The notes: a model not told the origin generated them from the sequence alone. Shown: positions 1 to 7,911, counted from the stretch's first letter. The stretch is 64,000 nucleotides of DNA from Streptomyces melanogenes (GCF_014649795.1 NZ_BMTS01000004.1:248001-312000), one strand, 5' to 3'. Numbers and translations: made by a program.

Positions 1-155
1 TGCAGCGCCCCGAACCGTACGGGACCGTCCTCCATGGCGCCGATCGCCAGCGCGCTCCACTTGTTGGCCAGGAGCTCCAGCACGTTCCGGCAGGGGCACA
101 GGGCCGCGTAGACGTCGTGCTTGTCGTGGCTGCCGGTGGTGCAGTTCCTGCTCAT
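1..155 (-). CDS. HxlR-family transcriptional regulator, N-terminal part only
   Basis: The reading frame starts at the ATG complementary to 153-155 and runs off the left edge, leaving about 51 residues. The visible part contains CPCRNVLELLANKWSALAIG, which matches the opening of the HxlR winged-helix domain: a conserved Cys followed by the first helix and an NKWS turn. HxlR proteins are dimeric DNA-binding regulators, often redox- or electrophile-sensing through that N-terminal Cys. The gene is divergent from an NAD(P)H oxidoreductase gene, an arrangement common for HxlR regulators that control the neighbouring enzyme. An imperfect inverted repeat lies between them. The family call is fairly secure; the inducer is unknown. 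Confidence 0.8.
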   Translation of the reverse strand, partial: MSRNCTTGSHDKHDVYAALCPCRNVLELLANKWSALAIGAMEDGPVRFGAL

Positions 156-220
156 GGGCGATTCCTCGGCGCTTCCTCCGCGCCGGGGGCGCGATCAGGT
201 GGGGGACGCTATCCAAAAGA

Positions 221-248
221 TAGTAGGTGCCCTTGCAGGTTACTACTA
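221..248. promoter_or_regulatory. candidate HxlR operator in the divergent promoter
   Basis: TAGTA at 221-225 and TACTA at 244-248 (also 241-245) form an inverted repeat in an otherwise AT-enriched part of the divergent intergenic region. HxlR-type regulators characterised elsewhere bind GTA/TAC-type dyads. The position is right for autoregulation and control of the oxidoreductase gene. This is motif resemblance only. Confidence 0.35.
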
Positions 249-316
249 CCCCTCCCATAGCTTTGCCGCATCGTTCACCGCGAGGGCCCAGCCGCCCCGC
301 ATTCGAGGAGTCACCC

Positions 317-1291
317 ATGTCCCACACCGCCCCCACGATGCGCGCCGTCACCCAGTCCGCCTTCGGCGGCCCCGAGGTCCTCCGGGTCACCGAGGCCCCG
401 CGCCCCGTCCCGCTGCCGACCGAGGTCCTGGTCCGGGTCGTCTCCGCCGGGGTCAACCCGGTCGACGTGAAGACGCGGGAGGGCCACGGTATGGCGGGCG
501 TCCTCGGGGAGCCGCCGTTCGTCCTCGGGTGGGACGTCTCCGGAGTGGTCGAGGAGATCGGCTTCGGCGTGCACACCCTGGAGGTGGGGGACGAGGTGTA
601 CGGCATGCCGTGGTTCCCCCGCGCCGCCGGCGGCCACGCCGAGTACGTCACCGCTCCGGCCCGCCAGTTCGCCCGCAAGCCCGCGTCCCTGGACCACGAC
701 GGGGCCGCGGCCGTCCCGCTGGCCGCGCTCACCGCCTGGCAGATCCTGGTGGACACCGCCGATGTGCGCCCCGGGCAGCGCGTGCTGGTCCACGCGGCGG
801 CGGGTGGCGTGGGTCACTTCGCCGTGCAGATCGCCAAGCACCTCGGGGCCCACGTCATCGCCACCGCGAGCGCGGGCAAGCACGCCTGGCTGAAGGAGCT
901 CGGCGCCGACGAGGTCGTCGACTACACCGCCACCCGCTTCGAGCAGGAGCTCTCCGACGTCGACCTGGTCGTCGACCTCGTCGGTGACGAGATCGACAGC
1001 ACCAGCACGCGCTCCCTCGCCGTGCTGCGCTCGGGCGGCCTGCTCGTCGCCGTCCCCTCCGGTGTGTCGGAGGAGCTCGCCGGGAAGGCCGCCGCGGCCG
1101 GTGTGCGGGCCAGGCCGTTCCTGGTGGAGCCGGACGGCACGGCCCTGACCACCCTGGCCGGTCTCATCGACGCGGGCGCGATCAAGGTCGAGGTGGCGGC
1201 GGTGCTGCCGCTGGAGCAGGCCGCCGAGGCCCACCGGCAGCAGGCCTCGGGCCGCACCCGGGGCAAGATCGTCCTGCGGGTCGCCGAGTGA
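317..1291 (+). CDS. NAD(P)-dependent quinone-oxidoreductase-type alcohol dehydrogenase (MDR superfamily)
   Basis: This 324-residue protein has the medium-chain reductase layout: a GroES-like N-terminal domain (about residues 20-130) and a Rossmann domain with HAAAGGVGHFAVQIAK at about 159-174, the nucleotide-binding loop of the zeta-crystallin/quinone oxidoreductase branch. I see no structural-zinc cysteine cluster, consistent with a zinc-independent enzyme. The ATG at 317 is chosen because GAGGAG lies a few bases upstream; the frame is open further upstream without a better start. The gene is divergent from the HxlR regulator, which probably controls it. Likely role: NADPH reduction of quinones or other electrophilic carbonyls in the cytoplasm. 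The substrate cannot be told from sequence. Confidence 0.85.
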   Translation: MSHTAPTMRAVTQSAFGGPEVLRVTEAPRPVPLPTEVLVRVVSAGVNPVDVKTREGHGMAGVLGEPPFVLGWDVSGVVEEIGFGVHTLEVGDEVYGMPWFPRAAGGHAEYVTAPARQFARKPASLDHDGAAAVPLAALTAWQILVDTADVRPGQRVLVHAAAGGVGHFAVQIAKHLGAHVIATASAGKHAWLKELGADEVVDYTATRFEQELSDVDLVVDLVGDEIDSTSTRSLAVLRSGGLLVAVPSGVSEELAGKAAAAGVRARPFLVEPDGTALTTLAGLIDAGAIKVEVAAVLPLEQAAEAHRQQASGRTRGKIVLRVAE

Positions 1292-1321
1292 CGAAGCACT
1301 GAGGGGTGTGCGGCCCCGCTG

Positions 1322-2128
1322 TCACGACGCCCCGCCCCCGGTTCCGGCCGGAGGCGGGGCGTCCGACGTGAACAGCCTCCCGTACCCGGTGATCGCGGCG
1401 GTGTCGCTCCCGGCCGCCCGAAGCACCGCCCACAACAGGACCTGATTGGCTGTCAGTACGGGCCGCCCGAGGGTGTTCTCGAGGGTCTCCACCATCCCCA
1501 CGGCCCGGAAGCCGTTGCCTCCCACGACGACGGCCTCCGCCTCATCAGGAACACGCCCGGCCACCCAGTCGTGCAGCTCGTCCGGCCGGATGAGGGCCTG
1601 CCCGCTGGGGAGGTCGCAGGGCGCGGAGAAACGTACGTCGAGTCCGGCGGCCTCGTAGTAGGCCCGGCCGAGGTCGTTGAGCCCGGTGTCGAACCACGGC
1701 GGATCGACCAGGCAGATCCGGGTGGCCCCCACGGCGCGCAGGGCCTCCACCGTCGAGGCGCAGGTGGCGACCACCGGCAGCCCGTGCGCGCGGCCCGCGA
1801 GGCGCGCGAGCATCGCCGCCTCGGCGTCCGCGCCGATCACATACGCGGAGCTGGTGAACGCGTAGCCGATGGCCGCCACGGGCGCGGTGGCGAGCTGGGC
1901 CGCGGCCTCGTCGACGTACGGCGGCTCGGCGAAGGCCCGCACGGGCGCCAGCGGGATCGTGGAGTCCATGGCGCCGCCCCGGCGCATGGCGCCGAACGGC
2001 ACCCGGGCGGCGTGCACGCCCACGTCCGGCGGAGCCATCGCGCGGAACTCCGACTCGGGGCCCACGTCGCCGTGCGGGGTGAGCACACCGACGCGCACCC
2101 GTACGTCCCAGCCATCAGGTCGCCACAT
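1322..2128 (-). CDS. Asp/Glu racemase superfamily protein (maleate isomerase / arylmalonate decarboxylase-like) lacking both catalytic cysteines
   Basis: This 268-residue protein resembles the maleate cis-trans isomerase / arylmalonate decarboxylase branch: GYAFTSSAYVIG (about 88-99) and VVGGNGFRAVG (about 201-211), followed by the LGRPVLTANQVLLW segment typical of these enzymes. In catalytic members each motif carries a cysteine (YxCTS and SCxxLR-like); here the positions are Phe91 and Asn/Gly 205-206, so neither cysteine is present. A different Cys occurs at 123 (ATCAST). The ATG at 2128 has a GGGAG Shine-Dalgarno. The gene is divergent from a flavoprotein-lyase pair whose predicted by-product is the C4 diacid fumarate, so a role on a related C4 diacid is conceivable but unproven. 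Confidence 0.75.
   Translation of the reverse strand: MWRPDGWDVRVRVGVLTPHGDVGPESEFRAMAPPDVGVHAARVPFGAMRRGGAMDSTIPLAPVRAFAEPPYVDEAAAQLATAPVAAIGYAFTSSAYVIGADAEAAMLARLAGRAHGLPVVATCASTVEALRAVGATRICLVDPPWFDTGLNDLGRAYYEAAGLDVRFSAPCDLPSGQALIRPDELHDWVAGRVPDEAEAVVVGGNGFRAVGMVETLENTLGRPVLTANQVLLWAVLRAAGSDTAAITGYGRLFTSDAPPPAGTGGGAS
1326..1363. terminator. hairpin between convergent genes
   Basis: An 11-bp GC-rich stem (GACGCCCCGCC at 1326-1336 pairing with GGCGGGGCGTC at 1353-1363) lies where the oxidoreductase and the racemase-family gene converge. It covers the last codons of the minus-strand gene. Probably a shared bidirectional terminator. Confidence 0.5.
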
Positions 2129-2471
2129 CGCTCCCGCACCTCCACACGGACGGTTCCTCTTCGGACTGGTTGCCTCCGCTTGTCCATCGTGCGGGTCCGC
2201 GGCCGCCCGCGCGACACGCCGACGCCATCCGGGTGCGCCCGGTGCGACGGCTGTGACCTGCGGGTTCTCGCTCTCCGAGGAGTTGAGCGCCGCGCGATCA
2301 ACACCTGTGCATGATGCCGCAGTTGACCGGTGTCCTTGGATCGAACAACCTCACCACGGCTATCTTCCCGATGTGAGGAACGACAACCAGCAGCCAACCG
2401 CCCCCTTTCCCCGGAAGTCGTTCCGTACCGCCCGCGGGACCGCTCGGTCAAGACGACAGGAGAGTGTTGGT
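2129..2471. other. divergent promoter region, 343 bp
   Basis: This gap separates the racemase-family gene (minus) from the flavoprotein gene (plus). I see a TTGACC at 2323-2328 that could be a -35 element for the plus strand but no convincing -10. A short dyad CGGAA-N4-TTCCG lies at 2412-2425, in the plus-strand leader. No supported small gene was found. Confidence 0.4.
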
Positions 2472-4442
2472 ATGAGGAGTGGCGTGCCCAGGACGCTGTG
2501 CATAGTCGGCGCCGGACCGCGCGGTCTCTCGGTGCTGGAGCGGCTGTGTGCCAACGAGCGTGCGCAGCCGACGCACTCCTCGGTGACTGTGCACGTCGTC
2601 GAGCCGTGCGAGCCCGGCGCGGGTGCGGTGTGGCGCACCGACCAGTCCCGTCTGCTGCTGATGAACACGGTGGCGTCCCAGATCACCGTGCACACCGACG
2701 CCAGCTCGTGCATCGAGGGGCCCATCGAGCCCGGACCCACCCTCCAGGAGTGGGCCGCCGAGCTCGCCGCGTCCGGCGGGCGCGCCGGGCACGACGAGCA
2801 GACCCTCGCCGAGGCCCGTGACCTGGGCCCGAACACCTACCCCACCCGCGCCTTCTACGGCAGCTACCTCTCCGCGATGTTCCAGCAGGTCGTCCGGCGC
2901 GCCCCCGCGCACGTCACGATCGAGGTGCACCGCTCGCGCGCCGTAGCCGTGACGGACAGCCACGGCGAGGCCGACTGCGAGCAGGCCGTGGGCCTGTCCG
3001 ACGGCACCTGGCTCAGTGGTCTGGACGCCGTGATCCTCGCCCAGGGCCACGTTCCCGTGCGGCCGACCGCCCACGAGGAGCGGACCGCCAGCCTCGCCCG
3101 GGTGCACGGCCTGCGCTACCTCCAGCCCGCCAACCCCGCGGACCTCGACCTGAGCGTGGTCAAGGCGGGCGAGCCGGTCCTGCTGCGCGGCCTCGGCCTC
3201 AACTTCTTCGACCACATGACCCTGCTCACCCAGGGCCGCGGCGGCTCCTTCGAGCGCGTCGACGGCCGTCTGGTGTACCGGCCCTCGGGCCAGGAGCCGG
3301 TGATGTATGCCACCTCCCGCCGGGGCGTTCCCTACCACGCGCGCGGCGAGAACGAGAAGGGCGCCTCGGAGCGCTACTACCCCCGCCTCCTCACCCCCGA
3401 GCACGTCGAGACCCTGCGCAAGCGGGCCGACGACGGCGAACGGATCGGTCTGCGCGACGAGTTGTGGCCGCTGATCACCCGCGAGGTGGAGAGCGTCTAC
3501 TACGGCACCTGGCTCACCGCCCGCGGCCGCGACGCCGAGCGCACCGACCTGGTGGACCGCTTCCTGGTCTGCGAGAGCGTCGAGGAGCAGAACGCGTTGC
3601 TGGACGCGGCCGGCATCCCCGAGGCGGAGCGCTGGAGCTGGGAGCGCCTTTCGCGCCCGTACGACGGCCAGGAGTTCGGCGACCGGGACGCGTTCCGCGA
3701 CTGGCTGCTCCAGTACCTGCGCGACGACGTGCGCGAGGCCAAGTACGGCAACCTCAGCGGTCCGCTCAAGTCCGCCCTGGACGTCCTGCGCGACCTGCGC
3801 AACGAGATCCGGCTCGCGGTCGACCACAGCGGGCTGCACGGCGACTCGCACCGCGACGAACTCGACGGCTGGTACACGCCGTTGAACGCCTTCCTCTCCA
3901 TCGGCCCGCCCACCTCGCGCATCGAGGAGATGATCGCGCTGATCGAGGCGGGCGTCCTGGAACTCACCGGCCCGCAGACCGAGATACGCATCGACACGGT
4001 CAACCCCGCCTTCGTCGCCCACTCCCGGGCCGTACCCGGACCGCCCGTGCGGGCCCACGTACTCATCGAGGCGCGGCTGCCCGAGGCGGATCTGCGGCGA
4101 GCCGCCGACCCGCTGCTCCAGCACCTGGTCGCCACCGGGCAGGCCGTCAACCACCGGGTGCCCATCGAGGGCAGCAGGACCGGGTACGAGACCGGCGGCC
4201 TCGCCGTCGCCGAGCGCCCCTACCGCGTCCGCGACGCCCGGGGCCGGGCGCACCCGCGCCGGTTCGCCTACGGTGTGCCCACGGAGTCCGTGCACTGGGT
4301 GACCGCGGCCGGGATCCGGCCGGGGGTGGACTCGGTGACCCTGGCCGACTCCGACGCCATCGCCCGCGCGGTGCTCGCCCTCGCACCCCGTCCCACCACC
4401 TCGGTCGCCGCGTCCGACCATCTGCAAGGAGCACTCGTATGA
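2472..4442 (+). CDS. FAD/NAD(P)-binding monooxygenase, CreE-like (possible aspartate N-oxygenase)
   Basis: This 656-residue flavoprotein opens with a dinucleotide-binding motif, CIVGAGPRGLSVLERL, of the PF13454 (NAD_binding_9) type, and carries further conserved stretches such as NTVASQITVHTD. The ATG at 2472 follows an ACAGGAG site; the frame is open upstream but that stretch does not look coding. The stop overlaps the next start as ATGA, so the product is translationally coupled to a fumarase/aspartase-superfamily lyase. Known family: CreE and FzmM are flavoproteins of this kind that oxidise L-aspartate to nitrosuccinate, with the adjacent lyase CreD/FzmL releasing nitrous acid. I infer the same here from domain, size and coupling. 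Other large PF13454 proteins of unknown function exist, so this is a strong hypothesis, not an assignment. Confidence 0.6.
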   Translation: MRSGVPRTLCIVGAGPRGLSVLERLCANERAQPTHSSVTVHVVEPCEPGAGAVWRTDQSRLLLMNTVASQITVHTDASSCIEGPIEPGPTLQEWAAELAASGGRAGHDEQTLAEARDLGPNTYPTRAFYGSYLSAMFQQVVRRAPAHVTIEVHRSRAVAVTDSHGEADCEQAVGLSDGTWLSGLDAVILAQGHVPVRPTAHEERTASLARVHGLRYLQPANPADLDLSVVKAGEPVLLRGLGLNFFDHMTLLTQGRGGSFERVDGRLVYRPSGQEPVMYATSRRGVPYHARGENEKGASERYYPRLLTPEHVETLRKRADDGERIGLRDELWPLITREVESVYYGTWLTARGRDAERTDLVDRFLVCESVEEQNALLDAAGIPEAERWSWERLSRPYDGQEFGDRDAFRDWLLQYLRDDVREAKYGNLSGPLKSALDVLRDLRNEIRLAVDHSGLHGDSHRDELDGWYTPLNAFLSIGPPTSRIEEMIALIEAGVLELTGPQTEIRIDTVNPAFVAHSRAVPGPPVRAHVLIEARLPEADLRRAADPLLQHLVATGQAVNHRVPIEGSRTGYETGGLAVAERPYRVRDARGRAHPRRFAYGVPTESVHWVTAAGIRPGVDSVTLADSDAIARAVLALAPRPTTSVAASDHLQGALV

Positions 4443-5836
4443 CCGCCCGCCCCGACAACCTGCTCGACTCCGGCCTGCTCTCGCCGGTCCGCGTGGGCAC
4501 CCCTGTCGAGGAGGCCGTCGGCGATCTGGCGTGGCTGCAGGCGATGCTCGACGCCGAGGCCGGCCTCGCCCGGGCGCAGGCCCGGCTCGGCACCCTGCCG
4601 CAGAAGGTCGCCGAGGTCATCGGCGCCGAGGCCCGCGCCGAGCACCTCGACCTGAGGGAGCTGGCGCTGGCCGCGCGGGAGACCGCCAACCCGGTGGTGG
4701 GTCTGGTGCAGGCGTTCAGCGAGCGCGTCGCCGCCGTGGACCCGGCGGCCGCCCACTATGTGCACCGCGGCTCCACCAGCCAGGACATCTTCGACACCGG
4801 CGCGATGCTGGTCGCCCAGCGGGCGCTGCGGCTGATGCGCGCCGACCTCGCCAGGTCCGCCGACGCCCTGGCCGGGCTCGCCCGGGAGCACCGCGACACC
4901 ACCATGGCGGGCCGCACCCTGGCCCTGCACGCGGTGCCCACCACGTTCGGGCTGAAGGCCGCGGGCTGGCGCAAGCTGCTGCTCGACGCGGACCTGCGCC
5001 TGGAGCGCGTCCTGGAGGGAGGGCTGCCCGTCTCCCTGGGCGGGGCGGCCGGAACGCTCGCCGGATATCTGGAGTACGCGCGCCTCGACGGCGAGGGCCC
5101 TCTGGACCCGGGCGCGTACGCGGCACGCCTCACCGACACCTTCGCGCAGGAGACGGGCCTGGCCACCGCCGAACTGCCCTGGCACACCCTGCGTACGCCC
5201 ATCGCCGACCTGGCGGCCGCCCTCGCCTTCACGGCCGCCGCCCTCGGCAAGATCGCGGTGGACGTGCAGTCGCTGACCCGCACCGAGGTCGCGGAGGTCG
5301 CCGAGCCCGCGGTCACCGGGCGCGGCAGCTCCTCGGCCATGCCGCACAAGCGCAACCCGGTGCTCGCGACGCTGCTGCGCAGCGCGGCGCTCCAGGTGCC
5401 CGTGCTCGCGGCGGGCGTCACCCAGTGCATGCTCTCCGAGGACGAGCGCTCCGCCGGGGCCTGGCACGCGGAGTGGCAGCTGCTGCGCGAGTGCCTGCGG
5501 CTGACCGGCGGCGCCACCCACACCCTGGTCGAACTGGCCGAGGGGCTGGAGGTGCGGCCGCAGCGGATGGCCGAGAACCTGGCGCTGACCGGCGGCCAGA
5601 TCGTCTCCGAGCGCATCGCCGCCGTACTGGCACCCAAGCTCGGCAAGGCCGAGGCCAAGCAGGCACTCACCCGGGCCTCGCACACCGCACAGCAAACCGG
5701 CCGCCTGCTCGGGGACGTGCTCGCCGAGTCCGACGAGCTCAGCGGCCACTTCACCGCCGGGGAGCTGGCCGAGCTGTGCGACCCGGCCCGGTACACCGGC
5801 GCGGCGGCGGCCCTCGTGGACCGGGCGGTGCGCTAG
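4439..5836 (+). CDS. aspartase/fumarase-superfamily lyase, CreD-like (possible nitrosuccinate lyase)
   Basis: This 465-residue protein belongs to the aspartase/fumarase/adenylosuccinate lyase superfamily. It has the HYVHRGSTSQDI region (about 106-117) and the catalytic-serine signature GSSSAMPHKRNP (about 296-307). General annotation would call it 3-carboxy-cis,cis-muconate cycloisomerase or adenylosuccinate lyase, but no protocatechuate or purine genes are nearby. It starts within the ATGA overlap with the CreE-like gene and has its own AAGGAG. The tight coupling suggests it acts on that enzyme's product: beta-elimination of nitrous acid from nitrosuccinate to give fumarate, as CreD does. 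The superfamily call is firm; the substrate is inferred from context. Confidence 0.65.
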   Translation: MTARPDNLLDSGLLSPVRVGTPVEEAVGDLAWLQAMLDAEAGLARAQARLGTLPQKVAEVIGAEARAEHLDLRELALAARETANPVVGLVQAFSERVAAVDPAAAHYVHRGSTSQDIFDTGAMLVAQRALRLMRADLARSADALAGLAREHRDTTMAGRTLALHAVPTTFGLKAAGWRKLLLDADLRLERVLEGGLPVSLGGAAGTLAGYLEYARLDGEGPLDPGAYAARLTDTFAQETGLATAELPWHTLRTPIADLAAALAFTAAALGKIAVDVQSLTRTEVAEVAEPAVTGRGSSSAMPHKRNPVLATLLRSAALQVPVLAAGVTQCMLSEDERSAGAWHAEWQLLRECLRLTGGATHTLVELAEGLEVRPQRMAENLALTGGQIVSERIAAVLAPKLGKAEAKQALTRASHTAQQTGRLLGDVLAESDELSGHFTAGELAELCDPARYTGAAAALVDRAVR

Positions 5837-5964
5837 CCGCACCGAGGTCGCGGGCCGCCCGGCCGGGGGATACCCCGATCGGACCTGCCGTCTGCGTGGC
5901 TGACGGTCACTCAGCACCGAAGGTGCTGCCCTGTGACAGGGGGGCACGCGACGACAGGAGATCC

Positions 5965-6876
5965 ATGCGTACCGCACTGCTGCGCAACGGGGCCAGGGCG
6001 GCGGCCGCCGCCCTGGCCTTCGCCACCGCCCTCGGTGGCGCCGCCACCGCCACCGCCCAGGAGGAGTACGGCGGCCACGGCCGCCACCCCGTCGAGGTGT
6101 CGATCGGGGCCTCGGGCATCCACGCGCCGGACACCGCACAGGCCGGTCTCGTCGCCTTCCACGTGAGGACCGACGACAAGAACGGGCATTTCCTCCAGGC
6201 CTTCCGCCCCCACCGCGGTGTCACCGTCCGCAAGGTGCTCGCCGACCTGGCCAAGGCCGTCGACCGGAACTCTCCCGCCACTGCCGCGCGGGGCATCTCG
6301 GCCGTACGTGACGAGGCGGACGCGCTCGGCGGCGCCCAGGTCACCCCGTCCGTGTCGGAGACCTTCACCACCCCGATCAGCGCGGGCCCCGTCCTCCTCC
6401 TGGACTTCACCGCCTTCCTGGCCGACCCGGCCCATCCGGTCACCCGCACGCTGAACCTGCGCGGGAGCCGGCGCGGCGGCTCCTCCGAGGACCTCGCGGC
6501 CTTTCCCGACAGCATCGTGATCACCCACGAGACGTCGGCCGGTCCCCGCTTCGACGTCAACGGCCTGCGCAGGGCCGCGGACAACATCCTGGTCCACAAC
6601 GCCTCGGACGAGCTCCACGAGATGGGGCTCCAGCCCGTCAAGCGCGGCACCACCGACGCCCAGATCCAGGCGTTCTTCGGCGGCGACGGCTCCGGGACAC
6701 CGCCGTTCACCGGCCCCTCCCTCGGCCTCGGCGCCATCTCCCCGGGCCGCACGGCGCTGCTGGAGACCCACCACCTGCCCCCGGGCACGTACGCGCTGCT
6801 GTGCTTCGTACCGGACGACAAGACCGGGCGTCCGCACGTCGCCGAGGGCATGCACAAGGTCGTCGTGCTGACCTGA
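5965..6876 (+). CDS. secreted cupredoxin-like protein
   Basis: This 303-residue protein has a clear Sec signal peptide (hydrophobic Ala-rich core, cleavage near residue 31). The mature part appears to be two related halves. The C-terminal half has a cupredoxin-like pattern: HNASDELHEMG, then CFVPDDKTGRPHVAEGM near the end, giving the His...Cys...His...Met spacing of type 1 copper proteins. The N-terminal half has a similar fold pattern (GHFLQAFRPHRGVTV) without the Cys. The ATG follows CAGGAG. It lies 128 bp downstream of the lyase gene and ends just before a strong hairpin, so it probably has its own promoter. A copper-binding or electron-transfer role outside the cell is inferred from the ligand pattern only. 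Confidence 0.5.
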   Translation: MRTALLRNGARAAAAALAFATALGGAATATAQEEYGGHGRHPVEVSIGASGIHAPDTAQAGLVAFHVRTDDKNGHFLQAFRPHRGVTVRKVLADLAKAVDRNSPATAARGISAVRDEADALGGAQVTPSVSETFTTPISAGPVLLLDFTAFLADPAHPVTRTLNLRGSRRGGSSEDLAAFPDSIVITHETSAGPRFDVNGLRRAADNILVHNASDELHEMGLQPVKRGTTDAQIQAFFGGDGSGTPPFTGPSLGLGAISPGRTALLETHHLPPGTYALLCFVPDDKTGRPHVAEGMHKVVVLT

Positions 6877-6899
6877 CGGCGTCGAGCGTGAACCGTCGA

Positions 6900-6928
6900 C
6901 CAAATCCGGCCTGCAGGGCCGGATTTGG
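6900..6928 (+). terminator. 12-bp hairpin after the cupredoxin-like gene
   Basis: CCAAATCCGGCC and its exact complement GGCCGGATTTGG flank a 5-base loop. It begins 24 bases after the stop codon. Perfect stem, no strong U-tract, as is usual for streptomycete terminators. Confidence 0.75.
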
Positions 6929-6967
6929 CCGGAACGTAAGACAAAAGGATCTTCGCGTTCGGGCGAT

Positions 6968-6992
6968 TGTGACAGGCTGTTGGTCTGTCACA
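6968..6992. promoter_or_regulatory. perfect inverted repeat before the dienelactone hydrolase
   Basis: TGTGACAG (6968-6975) and CTGTCACA (6985-6992) are perfect inverted copies separated by 9 bases, ending 31 bases before the ATG of the hydrolase. The geometry fits a dimeric repressor or activator site (TetR, MarR or GntR type). No cognate regulator is adjacent. Confidence 0.5.
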
Positions 6993-7023
6993 TGTGCAAG
7001 AACGAACGAGAAGAGAGACGTTC

Positions 7024-7779
7024 ATGACCACAGTGCTCGGAACCTCCGTGGACATCCCCACGCAGGACGGCACCGCCGACGCCTATCTCGTCCACCCCGA
7101 CGACAACGCCCCGCACCCCGCGGTCCTGTTCTACATGGACGCCTTCGGCATCCGCCCCCACCTCAAGGGGATGGCCGACCGGATCGCCGCGGCCGGTTAC
7201 ACCGTCCTGGTCCCCAACGTGCTCTACCGCGTGGGGCGGGCGCCGATCGTCGAGCTGCCCGACTTCATCGACCCGCAGCAGCGGCCCGACCTCTTCGAGA
7301 TCCTCGGCCCGCACATATTCGCCCTCACCCCCGAGCTGGTCGTGCGCGACGCCGACGCGTATCTGCGCTGGCTCGCCGACTCCCCGCTGGTCACGGACGG
7401 GCCGGTGGGCGTCACCGGCTACTGCATGGGCGCGGGCCTGGCCCTGCGCACCGCCGGATCCTTCCCCGAGCGGGTCGCGGCGGCGGCCGGGTTCCACGGC
7501 GGCCGCATGGCGACCGACGCCCCCGACAGCCCGCACCTGCTCGCCGACCGCATCACCGCGGAGCTGTACTTCGGCCACGCCGACCAGGACCCCGGCATGC
7601 CCGCCGAGCAGATCGACCGCCTGAACAAGGCCCTCTCGGCGGCCGGGGTGCGCCACGAGGCCGAGGTCTACGAAGGCGCCCAGCACGGCTTCACCCAGGC
7701 CGACACCGCCGCGTACGACGCGGCCGGCGACGCTCGCCACTGGGAGGCCCTGCTCGCCCTGCTGAACCGCGCCCTCTGA
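7024..7779 (+). CDS. dienelactone hydrolase family protein
   Basis: This 251-residue alpha/beta hydrolase has the dienelactone-hydrolase triad: nucleophile Cys134 in GYCMGAG, an Asp in GHADQDPG (about 187-189), and His221 in AQHGF. These enzymes hydrolyse dienelactone in chlorocatechol breakdown, but most streptomycete members act on unknown esters or lactones. The ATG at 7024 is preferred over one 30 bases earlier because that one falls at the edge of the inverted repeat and lacks a ribosome-binding site. No catabolic genes are adjacent. A terminator follows at 7797-7830. The fold and triad are clear; the substrate is not. Confidence 0.85.
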   Translation: MTTVLGTSVDIPTQDGTADAYLVHPDDNAPHPAVLFYMDAFGIRPHLKGMADRIAAAGYTVLVPNVLYRVGRAPIVELPDFIDPQQRPDLFEILGPHIFALTPELVVRDADAYLRWLADSPLVTDGPVGVTGYCMGAGLALRTAGSFPERVAAAAGFHGGRMATDAPDSPHLLADRITAELYFGHADQDPGMPAEQIDRLNKALSAAGVRHEAEVYEGAQHGFTQADTAAYDAAGDARHWEALLALLNRAL

Positions 7780-7796
7780 CCGCGCGTGCACAAGGG

Positions 7797-7830
7797 AAGA
7801 GGCCCGCATCCCAAAGGATGCGGGCCTCTT
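7797..7830. terminator. 15-bp hairpin between the hydrolase and the tRNA gene
   Basis: AAGAGGCCCGCATCC (7797-7811) pairs perfectly with its complement at 7816-7830 around a CAAA loop. It sits between convergent transcription units (hydrolase on plus, tRNA on minus) and ends in CTT, so it can serve both. Confidence 0.85.
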
Positions 7831-7837
7831 CGCACAG

Positions 7838-7911
7838 TAGCGGGGACAGGATTTGAACCTGCGACCTCTGGGTTATGAGCCCAGCGAGCTACCGAGCTGC
7901 TCCACCCCGCG
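7838..7911 (-). tRNA. initiator tRNA-fMet (CAT anticodon)
   Basis: The 74-base minus-strand sequence folds as a tRNA with CTCATAA in the anticodon loop. The three G-C pairs closing the anticodon stem (GGG...CCC) and an unpaired C1 with T72 are initiator hallmarks. The T arm GGTTCAAATCC is standard. CCA is not encoded, as is common in actinomycetes. Confidence 0.95.

Noticed and set aside
2448..4427. A 659-codon antisense frame opposite the CreE-like gene
   Set aside because: Typical GC-rich shadow frame, Gly/Val/His/Arg-biased, with no recognisable motif.
4439..5836. Protocatechuate-pathway PcaB
   Set aside because: No pcaH, pcaG, pcaC, pcaD or pcaI/J genes are nearby, and the gene is coupled to a flavoprotein.
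1322..6876. A complete diazo-type biosynthetic cluster
   Set aside because: No ATP-dependent diazotase, synthase, ligase, or dedicated exporter is present around the pair, so only the nitrous-acid step is proposed.
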